A DNA stretch of 64,000 nt, from contig JAFTYP010000011.1 in the NCBI GenBank assembly GCA_017461345.1, positions 1-64,000 of the forward strand, written 5' to 3'. A model generated the notes under the pieces. The model did not search any database and was not told where the DNA came from. It saw only the letters and a program-made list of their open reading frames with translations. Source of the stretch: Bacteroidaceae bacterium (GTDB taxonomy: Bacteria; Bacteroidota; Bacteroidia; Bacteroidales; Bacteroidaceae). Position numbers and translations under genes: made by a program. This document shows, in pieces, positions 43,257 through 53,192 of this stretch (positions are counted from its first letter, which is position 1; each line of letters starts with the position of its first letter).

Positions 43257-45506
43257 ATGAACGTAATTACAAAGACAGTCGAGTTGCCTGATGGAAGAAC
43301 CATCAGCATCGAGACCGGGAAACTTGCCAAGCAAGCCGATGGTTCCGTGATGCTTCGCATGAACAACACGATGCTCCTGGCCACTGTTTGTGCAGCCAAA
43401 GATGCCGTTCCCGGAACAGATTTCATGCCCTTGCAGGTAGAGTACAGAGAGAAGTATTTTGCTGCCGGCCGTTTTCCCGGTGGCTTTACGAAGCGTGAGG
43501 GTAAGGCAAACGATGACGAGATTCTGACTTGTCGTCTGGTGGACCGCGCTCTGCGTCCGCTCTTCCCCAGCAACTACCATGCTGAAGTTTATGTGAATGT
43601 TATCCTCTTCTCTGCCGATGGCGTGGATATGCCCGATGCTCTGGCTGGCTTTGCCGCTTCTGCAGCACTGGCTTGCAGTGATATCCCCTTCGACGGCCCC
43701 ATCTCCGAGGTGCGCGTAGCACGTATCAATGGCGAATTTGTCATCAACCCAACCTTCCAACAACTCGAGGAAGCCGACATGGACCTCATGGTCGGTGCCA
43801 CCGAAGAGAACATCATGATGGTGGAAGGCGAGATGAAGGAAGTGCAGGAAACCGACCTCCTCGCAGCCCTCAAGGTTGCCCACGAGGCTATCAAGCCCAT
43901 GTGCCGCCTGCAGAAAGAGTTGAGCAAAGAACTCGGCAAGGACGTTAAGCGCGAGTATTGCCACGAGGTAAACGACGAAGAACTGCGTGAAGAGGTGAAG
44001 GCTGCCTGCTACCAGAAGGCATACGACGTTACCAAACAAGCCCTCGAGAAGCATGCCCGTGCTGCCGCTTTCGAGGCTATTCGCGAAGACTTCAAGGTTG
44101 CCTATGCCGAGGCACACACAGATATGCCTGCCGAAGAACTCGAGGAGAAGAATGCTCTCATAGACCGTTACTACCACGATGTAGAGAAAGACGCAATGCG
44201 TCGCTGCATCCTGGACGAAGGCGTTCGCCTCGATGGTCGTAAGACAACCGATATCCGCCCCATCTGGTGCGAGGCAAGTCCGCTGCCCGGACCTCACGGA
44301 AGTGCCATCTTCACCCGTGGTGAGACACAGTCGCTGGCAACCTGTACGCTGGGTACAAAACTCGACGAGAAACTTGTCGACGATGTGCTTGTTCGCGAAT
44401 ACCAGCGTTTCCTGCTCCACTATAACTTCCCTCCCTTCTCAACCGGCGAGGCAAGAGCACAGCGTGGCGTAGGCCGTCGTGAGATTGGTCACGGTCATTT
44501 GGCATGGCGAGGCCTGAAGGGTCAGATTCCTGCCGACTATCCTTATACAATTCGCGTTGTGAGCGACATCTTGGAGAGCAATGGTTCCAGTTCGATGGCC
44601 AGCACCTGTGCAGGCTGTCTGGCTTTGATGGACGCCGGTGTTCCCGTTACGGCTCCCGTCAGTGGCATTGCCATGGGTCTCATCAAGAACCCCGGCGAGG
44701 ACAAGTATGCTGTGTTGAGCGACATTCTTGGCGACGAGGATCACCTCGGCGACATGGACTTCAAGACCACGGGTACGCCGAATGGTCTGACTGCAACGCA
44801 GATGGACATCAAGTGCGACGGTCTCTCTTACGAGATTCTCGAAAAGGCTCTGATGCAGGCAAAGGCTGGTCGTGAGCATATTCTTGCCGAGATGATGAAG
44901 ACGCTCGATGCTCCACGTCCGGAGTTGAAGCCTCATGTTCCCCGCATCGAGCAGATGATTATCCCGAAGGAATTCATTGGTGCTGTCATTGGCCCGGGCG
45001 GTAAGATTATCCAGGGCATGCAGGAGGAGACAGGTGCCACCATTACCATCGACGAGGAAGACGGCGTTGGCAAGATTCAGGTGAGCGGTCCCAACAAGGA
45101 TGTTATCGATGCTGCCATGGCTAAGATTAAGTCTATTGTTGCTGTTCCCGAGATAGGTGAGGTTTACGAAGGCACTGTTCGCAGCATCATGCCTTACGGT
45201 TGCTTCGTAGAGTTCATGCCTGGCAAGGACGGACTTCTGCACATCAGCGAAATCGACTGGAAGCGCCTCGAGACTGTAGAGGAGTCCGGTCTTAAGGAAG
45301 GCGACAAACTTCAGGTGAAACTTCTCGAGATTGATCCTAAGACAGGCAAGTTCAAGTTGAGCCGCCGTGTGCTGATGGAGAAGCCCGAGGGCTACGTTGA
45401 GCGTGAGCGTCGTCCCCGTCCCGAGCGCGGAGAACGTCGTCCTCGTCCCGAGCGTGGCGAGCGTCGTCCTCGTCCCGAACAGGGCGAAGAGCCTGTAGCA
45501 GAATAA
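43257..45506 (+). CDS. pnp: Polyribonucleotide nucleotidyltransferase (PNPase)
   Basis: The 749-aa phosphorolytic 3'-5' exoribonuclease has two RNase PH domains (residues about 10-140 and 320-530; [16 protein letters not shown] and [23 protein letters not shown]), a KH domain ([25 protein letters not shown], near 565) and an S1 domain ([20 protein letters not shown], near 638). The tail holds three near-identical 9-residue units (RRPRPERGE), encoded by 27-bp direct repeats, an Arg/Pro extension likely to bind RNA or a partner. Confidence 0.97.
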   Translation: MNVITKTVELPDGRTISIETGKLAKQADGSVMLRMNNTMLLATVCAAKDAVPGTDFMPLQVEYREKYFAAGRFPGGFTKREGKANDDEILTCRLVDRALRPLFPSNYHAEVYVNVILFSADGVDMPDALAGFAASAALACSDIPFDGPISEVRVARINGEFVINPTFQQLEEADMDLMVGATEENIMMVEGEMKEVQETDLLAALKVAHEAIKPMCRLQKELSKELGKDVKREYCHEVNDEELREEVKAACYQKAYDVTKQALEKHARAAAFEAIREDFKVAYAEAHTDMPAEELEEKNALIDRYYHDVEKDAMRRCILDEGVRLDGRKTTDIRPIWCEASPLPGPHGSAIFTRGETQSLATCTLGTKLDEKLVDDVLVREYQRFLLHYNFPPFSTGEARAQRGVGRREIGHGHLAWRGLKGQIPADYPYTIRVVSDILESNGSSSMASTCAGCLALMDAGVPVTAPVSGIAMGLIKNPGEDKYAVLSDILGDEDHLGDMDFKTTGTPNGLTATQMDIKCDGLSYEILEKALMQAKAGREHILAEMMKTLDAPRPELKPHVPRIEQMIIPKEFIGAVIGPGGKIIQGMQEETGATITIDEEDGVGKIQVSGPNKDVIDAAMAKIKSIVAVPEIGEVYEGTVRSIMPYGCFVEFMPGKDGLLHISEIDWKRLETVEESGLKEGDKLQVKLLEIDPKTGKFKLSRRVLMEKPEGYVERERRPRPERGERRPRPERGERRPRPEQGEEPVAE

Positions 45507-45541
45507 GGTAATCGGTGCCTGGCGCACCGTTTTGAATAGGG

Positions 45542-45595
45542 AATCCCCCTTCAGAGCCCCTTTTATGGCGGGTGCTTCTGGAGGGGGATTTCGTG
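45542..45595 (+). terminator. Probable terminator after pnp
   Basis: AATCCCCCTTCAGAGC pairs with GCTTCTGGAGGGGGATT over a long, slightly mismatched stem, followed by TTCGTGTCTTC. The tail is a weak T-run. Confidence 0.6.
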
Positions 45596-45626
45596 TCTTC
45601 TTGTATGGGCGGCTGGCGGTGTGCGG

Positions 45627-45712
45627 AAACATCTACTGCCATGTTGCCCAATTAGGTTAACCATTATGGGCAGAATGGTTAACCATTATTGCCTGTTTGG
45701 CAGTAGATGTTT
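45627..45712. repeat. Family A locus 6, framed by a 15-bp inverted repeat
   Basis: Two GGTTAACC cores at 45655 and 45677 are 22 bp apart; the expected third position (45699) falls in the right arm. The group is framed by AAACATCTACTGCCA (45627-45641) and its perfect reverse complement (45698-45712). The rest of 45507-45819 holds only the pnp terminator and a -7 box. Confidence 0.85.
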
Positions 45713-45767
45713 TGGGCTTGCCTGCAAAAATAAAATCGGAGGGTGGTGGAATGTAAGAATAATTTAT

Positions 45768-45775
45768 TATCTTTG
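45768..45775 (+). promoter_or_regulatory. -7 element for the GH97 gene
   Basis: TATCTTTG lies 44 bp before the ATG; no matching -33 TTTG. Confidence 0.55.
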
Positions 45776-45819
45776 TTCACCGGGAGGCGTAATTTCTACA
45801 AACTAAAACTACAGATATA

Positions 45820-47754
45820 ATGAAAAGAAATCTTTTGATGCTTGTGCTCATGCTGTTGGGTATGGGCAGTGTTTATGCAGACAAGGTGGAGACTTTGGCT
45901 TCTCCGAGTGGTAACATCAAACTGGAAGTCACCATTGGCGACCGCCTCACCTACAGCGTGTTCTATGGCGAGGAACAGATTCTGAAGGACTGCCCCATCA
46001 GCCTCCAAGTGGGAGCAGAGACGTTTGGCGCAAAGCCTCGGTTGAGCAGCGCAAAGCGTAGCAAGGTGGACGAAGTGGTCCGTCCCGTTGTGCCCCTGAA
46101 GTATGCCGAGGTTCCCAACTGCGCAAACCAGTTGACACTCGTGTTCAAGGGCGGCATCTCCGTCGATATGCGTGCCTACGACAATGGCGTGGCCTACCGT
46201 TTTGCCATCAACAAAGGGAAGGGACAGACAGACATCGTGAACGAAGGTGTCGAACTCAACCTGCCCGAAGCCTTCACGGCACACATCTCCAAGACACGCG
46301 GGTTCATGACTTCCTACGAGAATCCTTACACACACATCTCAACCTCCGACTACCGGATAGGCGACGAAATGACCTATCTGCCCATTCTGCTCGAAAGCCC
46401 CAAGGGCACGAAGGTGCTCTTCTCCGAGAGCGACGTGCGCGACTATCCCAATATGTTCCTCTCCTCTACGGGCAGCAATGGCTTCAAGTCCGTCTTCCCA
46501 AAATCGCCCCAGGCATGGGAACCCCGTGGCGACCGCGGCTGGAACATCACCAAGGAGTACGACTGCATTGCCCGAACCGATGCACAACGCACCTTGCCTT
46601 GGCGCTTTGCTGTAATAGGAACGGATGCCACGATTGCCGAAAACCAAATGGAAGTTGTGCTGGCAGGCAAGTGCGAACTGGACGATACATCGTGGATTAA
46701 GCCCGGAAAGGTGAACTGGGACTGGTGGAACCACTGGACCATCTGGGATGTGGACTTCGTGGCAGGCATCAACAACGACACCTACAAGTACATCATCGAC
46801 TGTGCTTCGAAGTTCGGAGTGGAGTACATCTTGCTGGACGAGGGATGGAACAAACGTGTGCAAGACCCGTTTACGACCCGCGACGAGATAGACGTCAGGG
46901 AACTCGTGGAGTACGGCGCAGCCAGAAACGTCGGTATTGTGCTTTGGCTGACATGGCTCACGGTGGAGCAAAACCCGGACGTGATTTCCTACTATGCCAA
47001 GATGGGTGTGAAGGGCTTGAAGGTCGATTTCATGGACCACAGCGACCAATGGATGGTGAACTACTATGAACGCATTACCCGAGAGTGTGCCAAACACAAA
47101 CTTCTCATCGACTTCCACGGCTCGTTCAAACCGGCAGGACTGGAACAGCGCTTGCCCAACCTCATCAGTTACGAAGGCGTGCGTGGCATGGAACAAGGTG
47201 GCGGATGCCATCCGGACAACACCATCTGGCTCCCATACATACGCAATGCCGTGGGTGCAATGGACTTTACGCCCGGCTCCATGCAGAGTGCGCAGCCAGA
47301 GGACAACAGGGGGACGGGCTCCATGCCGATGGGCAGTGGCACACGTGCCTATCAGATGGCACTCTATATCTGCTTCGAGAGCGGTCTGCAGATGCTCGCC
47401 GACAGCCCGACACGTTACCTTCGCGAGGAAGAGTGTATGCGTTTCATGGCCTCGGTTCCCACTACTTGGGACGACACACGGGTGCTTTCGGCTAAGGCCG
47501 GAGAACACTATGTGGTGGCAAAGCGCAAGGGCGACAAGTGGTACATTGGTGCCATGACGGGCAGCAAGGCACAGGACATAGAGATTTCTCTCGATTTCAT
47601 CGGCAAAACCGGGCACCTCACATACTTCCAGGACGGCCGTAATGCCCACCGCATTGCTGTGGATTACAAGCGTGGGGAGCAGGACGTGACGCCACAGACG
47701 AAACTCCGCCTGCATCTGGTTCGCAATGGTGGCTGGTGCGGTGTGATAGAGTAA
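45820..47754 (+). CDS. Secreted GH97 glycosidase, probably retaining alpha-galactosidase type
   Basis: The 644-aa protein has a signal peptide (ending VYAD). An N-terminal beta-supersandwich (about 20-290; LASPSGNIKLEVTIGDRLTYSV) and a TIM barrel (VNWDWWNHWTIWDVDFV, then FGVEYILLDEGWNK) are typical of GH97. The catalytic strand reads GLKVDFMDHSDQWMVNYY near residue 400: an Asp at this place marks the retaining branch (BtGal97b-like alpha-galactosidases), while inverting SusB-type enzymes use glutamates elsewhere. LISYEGVRGMEQG near 447 supplies conserved acidic residues. Galactoside specificity is an inference from the branch. Confidence 0.87.
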   Translation: MKRNLLMLVLMLLGMGSVYADKVETLASPSGNIKLEVTIGDRLTYSVFYGEEQILKDCPISLQVGAETFGAKPRLSSAKRSKVDEVVRPVVPLKYAEVPNCANQLTLVFKGGISVDMRAYDNGVAYRFAINKGKGQTDIVNEGVELNLPEAFTAHISKTRGFMTSYENPYTHISTSDYRIGDEMTYLPILLESPKGTKVLFSESDVRDYPNMFLSSTGSNGFKSVFPKSPQAWEPRGDRGWNITKEYDCIARTDAQRTLPWRFAVIGTDATIAENQMEVVLAGKCELDDTSWIKPGKVNWDWWNHWTIWDVDFVAGINNDTYKYIIDCASKFGVEYILLDEGWNKRVQDPFTTRDEIDVRELVEYGAARNVGIVLWLTWLTVEQNPDVISYYAKMGVKGLKVDFMDHSDQWMVNYYERITRECAKHKLLIDFHGSFKPAGLEQRLPNLISYEGVRGMEQGGGCHPDNTIWLPYIRNAVGAMDFTPGSMQSAQPEDNRGTGSMPMGSGTRAYQMALYICFESGLQMLADSPTRYLREEECMRFMASVPTTWDDTRVLSAKAGEHYVVAKRKGDKWYIGAMTGSKAQDIEISLDFIGKTGHLTYFQDGRNAHRIAVDYKRGEQDVTPQTKLRLHLVRNGGWCGVIE

Positions 47755-47762
47755 CAGACACG

Positions 47763-47797
47763 AAAGGCGAGGACGATTTTCATCCTCGCCTTTGTTC
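47763..47797 (+). terminator. Terminator after the GH97 gene
   Basis: AAAGGCGAGGA pairs with TCCTCGCCTTT around CGATTTTCA, then TGTTCTTG. It can act in both directions between the convergent genes. Confidence 0.75.
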
Positions 47798-47809
47798 TTG
47801 AAAAATAAA

Positions 47810-47883
47810 GGTTAAGCATTCTTGGCAAAATGCTTAACCTTTCTTGCAATAATGCTTAACCATTATCGGCAGAATGCTTAACC
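47810..47883. repeat. 22-bp phased palindrome array, family A, locus 7
   Basis: Cores at 47810, 47832, 47854 and 47876: GGTTAAGC, then GCTTAACC three times. As in locus 3 the first pair gives a perfect 11-bp inverted repeat (GGTTAAGCATT with AATGCTTAACC). It lies between convergent GH97 and sufS genes. Confidence 0.95.
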
Positions 47884-47942
47884 TTTCCGGACGGAAGGCT
47901 GTGGGGTGTTGCAGAAGGTGGTAGGCGAGGGGGCGGCAGGGG

Positions 47943-49160
47943 TCAGAACATCTGGCTTACACGACGTATGCCTTCAACCAGTGCATCTACCTCTTCGCGT
48001 GTGTTGTAGAGGGCAAAACTTGCCCGGCAGGTTCCCTCTATGCCCAGTCGGCGCATGAGGGGCTCGGCACAATGGTGGCCGGTGCGTACGGCAATGCCCA
48101 GGCGGTCGAGCAGCGTACCCATGTCCAGATGGTGGATGTTGCCCACCTGGAAACTGATTACGGCATCGTGCTCCTCAATGCCCGGCCCATAGATGTGCAT
48201 GCCGTCCACCTCCATCAGCCTCTGCATGGCGTATGCCGTCAGGTCACGTTCGTGGGCTTCGATGGCGTCCAGGCCAATGGCATTCACGTAATCGAGAGCC
48301 TTGGCGAGGCCAGTGGTCGCTACGTAGTCGGGCGTTCCGGCTTCGAACTTGTAGGGCAAAGCATTGAAGGTGGTACGCTCGAAACTGACGTTCTTTATCA
48401 TTTCGCCACCGCCCATGTAGGGAGGAATACGGTCGAGCCACTCCTCCTTGCCATAGAGAACTCCAATGCCGGTGGGGCCGTAAATCTTATGACCACTGAA
48501 AGCATAGAAGTCGCAGCCCAGTTCCTGCACATCAACCTTCATGTGCGGCGAACTCTGAGCCCCGTCGATGAGGACAGGAACATTGTGCTCGTGTGCAATC
48601 CGGACGATGTCCTTCACCGGATTGACAGTGCCCAGCACATTGCTGACGTGTGTGATGCTGACAATCCTGGTACGTTCGTTGAAGAGTTTTACATACTCGT
48701 CCATCACGAGACGGCCGTCGTCTGTAATGGGGACAACACGCAGCCGGATGCCCAGCCTCTCTTGCATAAGTTGCCACGAGACAATGTTGCTGTGGTGTTC
48801 CATCTCGCTGACAATCACCTCGTCGCCAGCCTTCATGAAAGCCTGGCCAAAGCAAGATGCCACAAGATTTATGCTCTCCGTAGTGCCTCGGGTAAAGATA
48901 ATCTCCGATGTGCTGCGGGCATTCAGAAAACGACGCACCGTTTCGCGTGAAGCCTCATGCAGTTCTGTAGCCTTTTGCGAAAGGAAATGCACACCACGAT
49001 GCACGTTGGCATTGACATTATAGTACTCCTCCGTCATTGCCTCAACCACCTGTCGCGGCTTTTGTGTCGTTGCAGCATTGTCCAAATAGACGAGAGGATA
49101 CTTCCCGTAAATAACTTTCTGCAGGATGGGAAAGTCGTCCCTTTTCTGTATTATTGGCAT
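47943..49160 (-). CDS. sufS: Cysteine desulfurase SufS
   Basis: The 405-aa PLP enzyme takes sulfur from cysteine for Fe-S assembly. The PLP lysine is in FSGHKIYGPTG, the substrate-binding start reads VYLDNAATTQKP, and the catalytic cysteine is in RTGHHCAEPLM. I prefer the ATG at 49160 (MPIIQKRDDFP), which overlaps sufD by 10 bp; an in-frame ATG at 49178 would overlap by 28 bp. Last gene of the suf operon; no sufE or sufU is next to it. Confidence 0.95.
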   Translation of the reverse strand: MPIIQKRDDFPILQKVIYGKYPLVYLDNAATTQKPRQVVEAMTEEYYNVNANVHRGVHFLSQKATELHEASRETVRRFLNARSTSEIIFTRGTTESINLVASCFGQAFMKAGDEVIVSEMEHHSNIVSWQLMQERLGIRLRVVPITDDGRLVMDEYVKLFNERTRIVSITHVSNVLGTVNPVKDIVRIAHEHNVPVLIDGAQSSPHMKVDVQELGCDFYAFSGHKIYGPTGIGVLYGKEEWLDRIPPYMGGGEMIKNVSFERTTFNALPYKFEAGTPDYVATTGLAKALDYVNAIGLDAIEAHERDLTAYAMQRLMEVDGMHIYGPGIEEHDAVISFQVGNIHHLDMGTLLDRLGIAVRTGHHCAEPLMRRLGIEGTCRASFALYNTREEVDALVEGIRRVSQMF

Positions 49161-50368
49161 AGTTTGCATCCTTCGCATTTACTTAATTCGCCTCTCAAAC
49201 GCTTGTCCACCAACACATGCAAACGGTCGCGGAGCGACTCAAGGGGAATGGATTCGATGACTTCGGTGATGAATGCCGCCTTCAGCAACAGGCGAGCCTC
49301 CTTTTCGTCGATGCCTCGCTGGCGCATATAGAAGAGCGCAGCATCGTCCATTTGCCCTACAGTACTGCCGTGAGAGCACTTCACATCGTCGGCATATATC
49401 TCAAGCATCGGCTGGGTATACATTCGTGCAGAACGTGTGGCACAAAGGTTTGCATTGGTTTCCTTGCTGACAGTCTTCTGCGCACCTTCGCGAACCAATA
49501 TCTTTCCGGCAAAGGCACCTACAGCATTGTCATCCAAAACGTATTTGTACAGTTCATTGCTCCGGCAGTTGGGCACTTGGTGGTCGATAAGCGTATTGTT
49601 GTCCACGCGCTGCATCTTATCGGCAATGACACAACCGTTGGCAGTCACTTCGCTGCCTTCGCCCTGTAATTGCACATCAAGACGATTGCGAGTGTGGCCG
49701 TTGAAGAGCGTCAGGTTTGTGTGGTGGAAAGTGCTGTTTCTGCCTTGACGAACGAAAACACTGCTGTATCGGGTGCAGAGCAAATGCGTCTCCTCTGTCT
49801 CGTAGAGGCTGAGGTGTGAACCGTCGTGCATCACGACTTCTACAACTTGGTTTGTCAGGAAACGGCTTTGCGAGGTTGCCCGGTCGGTGATGATGACGTC
49901 GGCCTGTGCCAGTTCTTCCATAATGATTAGGATGCGCCGGCAGACCATTGTGTCCTGTTCGCCTTTAAGGGTGTTGTTTATCTGTATGGGATGCTCTACG
50001 CGTGTTCCTTTAGGTACGTGTACGACGAGTGTATCGACACTGAGCATCGTGTTGAGTGCCACAATGCTGTCGCTCGTGTCTGCTACCTTATTATATAATG
50101 TGCGTGCGTAAGGGGTTGCCTCTGCTATGCGGAAGCAGTGGGGAGGGAGTGGCCCGTTGATAGGCGTGAGAGCAATACCGTAGTCAGGAGAAAAGTCTGC
50201 CTCGACTTTTGCATAGCGGTAACGCTCCACTTTGGGCAACGGGAAACCTTGAGTGGCAAATGTGTGCAGGGCTGCTTCGCGGCAGGTGTTCATCTCCTGG
50301 CTGCTGCGTTCTGCGATGGTGTCTTTTACTTCTTTGTAGAAGTCGATGTATTGCTTTTCAGCATTCAC
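49151..50368 (-). CDS. sufD: Fe-S assembly scaffold protein SufD
   Basis: The 405-aa protein pairs with SufB in the SufBC2D scaffold. The beta-helical core shows NCRSNELYKYVLDDNAVGAFAGKI and the C-terminal DVKCSHGSTVGQMD, where the conserved cysteine/histidine of the SufB-SufD interface reside. The start is GTG at 50368, overlapping the sufC stop (GTGA). The terminal residues CEGCKLCQ are Cys-rich, an odd tail of unclear meaning. Confidence 0.94.
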   Translation of the reverse strand: MNAEKQYIDFYKEVKDTIAERSSQEMNTCREAALHTFATQGFPLPKVERYRYAKVEADFSPDYGIALTPINGPLPPHCFRIAEATPYARTLYNKVADTSDSIVALNTMLSVDTLVVHVPKGTRVEHPIQINNTLKGEQDTMVCRRILIIMEELAQADVIITDRATSQSRFLTNQVVEVVMHDGSHLSLYETEETHLLCTRYSSVFVRQGRNSTFHHTNLTLFNGHTRNRLDVQLQGEGSEVTANGCVIADKMQRVDNNTLIDHQVPNCRSNELYKYVLDDNAVGAFAGKILVREGAQKTVSKETNANLCATRSARMYTQPMLEIYADDVKCSHGSTVGQMDDAALFYMRQRGIDEKEARLLLKAAFITEVIESIPLESLRDRLHVLVDKRLRGELSKCEGCKLCQ

Positions 50369-51117
50369 AGTCCTACCTCCTCTTTTATCCAGTCAAAGCC
50401 TCGGTTTTCAATCTCAATGGCGAGTTCGGGTCCTGCTGTCTTGACGATGCGTCCGTCAATGAGGACGTGTACGATGTCCGGCTTAATGTAGTCGAGCAGG
50501 CGTTGGTAGTGTGTGATGACGATGGCGCTGGTTTCCGGTTTGCGCAGTTTATTGAAGCCTTCAGCCACTACGCGCAGCGCATCAACGTCCAGTCCGCTGT
50601 CTGTTTCGTCCAGTATGCAGAGTGTAGGCTCGAGCATTGCCATTTGGAATATCTCGTTGCGCTTCTTTTCGCCTCCCGAGAAGCCTTCGTTCACGCTTCG
50701 GCTTGTGAGTTTGCTATCAAGTTCTACGAGTTGTCTTTTCTCGCGCATGAGTTTGAGGAAGGCACCGGCGGGCATTGGTTCTTGTCCTTGGTATTTGCGT
50801 TTGGCATTCAGTGCTGCACGCATAAAGTTGACCATTGAGACGCCAGGGATTTCTGTGGGTTGCTGGAAACTCAGGAAGATGCCTTCGTGTGCACGTTCTT
50901 CGGGTTTGAGTGGAAGGATGTCTTTCCCGTTAAAGGTAATACTTCCTTGTGTTACTTCGTAGGCTGGGTGTCCGACGATGACGTTGGAGAGTGTGCTTTT
51001 GCCTGCTCCGTTGAGTCCCATCACGGCGTGTATTTCGCCGTCTCGGACATTGAGGTTGATGCCTTTGAGTATCTCTTTGCCATTGATGCTGGCGTGTAGG
51101 TTGTTTATCTGTAACAT
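50365..51117 (-). CDS. sufC: Fe-S assembly ATPase SufC
   Basis: The 250-aa ABC ATPase powers the SufBCD scaffold. Walker A GLNGAGKST is at residues 34-42, the signature FSGGEKKRNEI near 150, and Walker B LCILDETDSGLD near 170. It is coupled to sufD by a GTGA overlap and starts 10 bp after sufB. Confidence 0.97.
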   Translation of the reverse strand: MLQINNLHASINGKEILKGINLNVRDGEIHAVMGLNGAGKSTLSNVIVGHPAYEVTQGSITFNGKDILPLKPEERAHEGIFLSFQQPTEIPGVSMVNFMRAALNAKRKYQGQEPMPAGAFLKLMREKRQLVELDSKLTSRSVNEGFSGGEKKRNEIFQMAMLEPTLCILDETDSGLDVDALRVVAEGFNKLRKPETSAIVITHYQRLLDYIKPDIVHVLIDGRIVKTAGPELAIEIENRGFDWIKEEVGL

Positions 51118-51127
51118 GTTGTTTTGT

Positions 51128-52570
51128 TTATCCGACGCTGCCTTCGAGGCTGACTCCGAGGAGTTTTTGTGCTTCTACGGCGAACTCCATTGGCAGCTTG
51201 TTGATGACTTCTTTTGCGTAGCCATTGACGATGAGGCTGACTGCTTCTTCGGTGTTGATGCCTCGTTGGTTGCAGTAGAAGAGTTGGTCTTCGCTGATTT
51301 TGCTTGTTGTGGCTTCGTGTTCTACGACTGCGGTGTCGTTGTGTATGTCCATGTATGGGAAGGTGTGTGCTCCGCATTGGCTTCCCAGCAGGAGTGAGTC
51401 GCAACTGCTGTAGTTGCGTGCGCCTTCGGCGTCTTTTGCTACTCGGACGAGTCCTCGGTATGTGTTTTGGCTTTTGCCTGCGCTGATGCCTTTTGAGATG
51501 ATGGTGCTTCGGGTGTTTTTGCCGAGGTGTATCATCTTGGTTCCGGTGTCGGCTTGTTGGTGGTTGTTGGTGACGGCTACGCTGTAGAATTCTGCTTGGC
51601 TGTTGTCTCCTGTGAGTATGCAACTGGGGTATTTCCAGGTGATGGCGCTGCCGGTTTCGACTTGTGTCCAGGAGAGTTTGCTGTTTGCGCCTCGGAGGTG
51701 TCCGCGTTTGGTGACGAGGTTGAGTACTCCGCCTTTGCCTTCGCTGTCGCCGGGGTACCAGTTTTGTACGGTGCTGTATTTGACTTCTGCTCGTTCGTTT
51801 ACGATGATTTCCACGATGGCTGCGTGGAGTTGGTTTTCGTCGCGCATGGGTGCGGTGCATCCTTCGAGGTAACTGACGTAGGCGTCGTCGTCGCAGACGA
51901 TGAGTGTTCGTTCGAATTGTCCTGTGCCGCGTGCGTTGATGCGGAAGTATGTGCTGAGTTCCATGGGGCAGCGCACGCCTTTTGGTATGTAGACGAAGGA
52001 GCCGTCGCTGAAGACGGCGGAGTTGAGTGCGGCGAAGTAGTTGTCTTTGTAGGGGACTACGCTGCCGAGGTATTGGCGGACGAGTTGTGGGTGTTCTCGT
52101 ACGGCTTCGCTGAAGGAGCAGAAGATGATGCCTTTTTCCTGTAGTTTTTCGCGGAAGGTTGTTTTGACGCTAACGGAGTCCATGACGGCGTCGACGGCGG
52201 TGCCTGCCAGTGCCATGCGTTCTTCGAGTGGGATGCCCAGTTTGTCGAAGGTTTTCATGAGTTCGGGGTCTATTTCTCCGGGCTCTTTATTTTTCGATTT
52301 TGTGGGGTCGGCGTAGTATGAGATGTCCTGGTAGTCGATGTGGGGCATCTTGAGGTGTCCCCATGTGGGCTGTTCTATGGTGAGCCAGTAGCGGAAGGCT
52401 TTCAGGCGAAATTCCAGGAGCCACTCGGGTTCTCCTTTCTTTTGGGAGATGAGGCGCACGATGTCTTCGGTGAGTCCTTTCTCTATGATGTCTGTTTGCA
52501 CGTCGGTGGTGAAGCCGTACTCGTACTTCTTCTCCGCTACTTCGCGCACAAAACTGTTGTCGTCTGTCAT
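51128..52570 (-). CDS. sufB: Fe-S assembly scaffold protein SufB
   Basis: The 480-aa protein opens the suf block. Conserved stretches include [14 protein letters not shown] near 50, [24 protein letters not shown] near 167, [20 protein letters not shown] near 235 and [17 protein letters not shown] near 395, with the essential cysteine. No -7 box is visible in the 93 bp before it, where array A8 sits, so it may be read from the upstream rimP-nusA-infB-cvpA transcript. Confidence 0.97.
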   Translation of the reverse strand: MTDDNSFVREVAEKKYEYGFTTDVQTDIIEKGLTEDIVRLISQKKGEPEWLLEFRLKAFRYWLTIEQPTWGHLKMPHIDYQDISYYADPTKSKNKEPGEIDPELMKTFDKLGIPLEERMALAGTAVDAVMDSVSVKTTFREKLQEKGIIFCSFSEAVREHPQLVRQYLGSVVPYKDNYFAALNSAVFSDGSFVYIPKGVRCPMELSTYFRINARGTGQFERTLIVCDDDAYVSYLEGCTAPMRDENQLHAAIVEIIVNERAEVKYSTVQNWYPGDSEGKGGVLNLVTKRGHLRGANSKLSWTQVETGSAITWKYPSCILTGDNSQAEFYSVAVTNNHQQADTGTKMIHLGKNTRSTIISKGISAGKSQNTYRGLVRVAKDAEGARNYSSCDSLLLGSQCGAHTFPYMDIHNDTAVVEHEATTSKISEDQLFYCNQRGINTEEAVSLIVNGYAKEVINKLPMEFAVEAQKLLGVSLEGSVG

Positions 52571-52610
52571 TCAGCGGTTTGTGTTTTACGTGGACGTGTC
52601 TTGTCAAATA

Positions 52611-52676
52611 GGTTAAGCATTATGTGGATAATGGTTAACCATTATTGCCCGAAAGGTTAAGCATTATTGTTCATTT
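52611..52676. repeat. 22-bp phased palindrome array, family A, locus 8
   Basis: Three cores at 52611, 52633 and 52655: GGTTAAGC, GGTTAACC, GGTTAAGC. The linker of the third unit contains the stop codon and last codons of cvpA (minus strand, 52664-52676). This is the only array between two genes of one apparent operon. Confidence 0.92.
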
Positions 52677-53191
52677 GGCACACCTTTTTTTCGGGAGAGG
52701 CACGTGCTTATTTCTTGGCCCGCTTGCGGGGCGTGTTTTCTTATTACGTTATATGTGTATTCGGGCAGTGCTTTGAGTGGCCGGCAGAGTTGCGATGTCT
52801 GCATCGTTTCCGGGCTTATCAGGTTGATTGCCGAGAAGAGCCAGATGAATGAGCCCAGCACGAGTGCGAATTTCGCTGTGCTGAGAATGCCGCCCAGCAG
52901 GCGGTTGAGCATTCCGATGGCAAGCAGTTTGTCGAGCAGCGACGTGAGCAGTGCGCCAACCAGGCGTGCCACGAGAATCACGATGAGCCACAGCAGCACG
53001 AAGGCTGCCACGTGGCAGACCTCGGGCATGGGCAGCGCATCGGCCAGCACATGGCTCAGTTCCGGGCTGTAGAGGCTGGCAACGACGAAGCCCAACACAA
53101 AGGCCACAAGCGAGATGACCTGCTTGACGGCCCCTGATATGAGTCCCAGCACGAAGCCGACGGCCAGGAGTGCGAGCAACAGGATGTCCAC
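52664..53191 (-). CDS. CvpA family membrane protein
   Basis: The 175-aa protein has four membrane segments (residues about 1-22, 26-45, 60-85, 100-120) and the family pattern GFVLGLISGAVKQVISLVAFVLGFVVA. CvpA proteins were linked to colicin V production in E. coli and to envelope stress; the molecular role is not settled. It begins one base after the infB stop. Array A8 supplies its last codons (NEQ and stop). Confidence 0.88.
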   Translation of the reverse strand: MDILLLALLAVGFVLGLISGAVKQVISLVAFVLGFVVASLYSPELSHVLADALPMPEVCHVAAFVLLWLIVILVARLVGALLTSLLDKLLAIGMLNRLLGGILSTAKFALVLGSFIWLFSAINLISPETMQTSQLCRPLKALPEYTYNVIRKHAPQAGQEISTCLSRKKGVPNEQ

Positions 53192-53192
53192 C

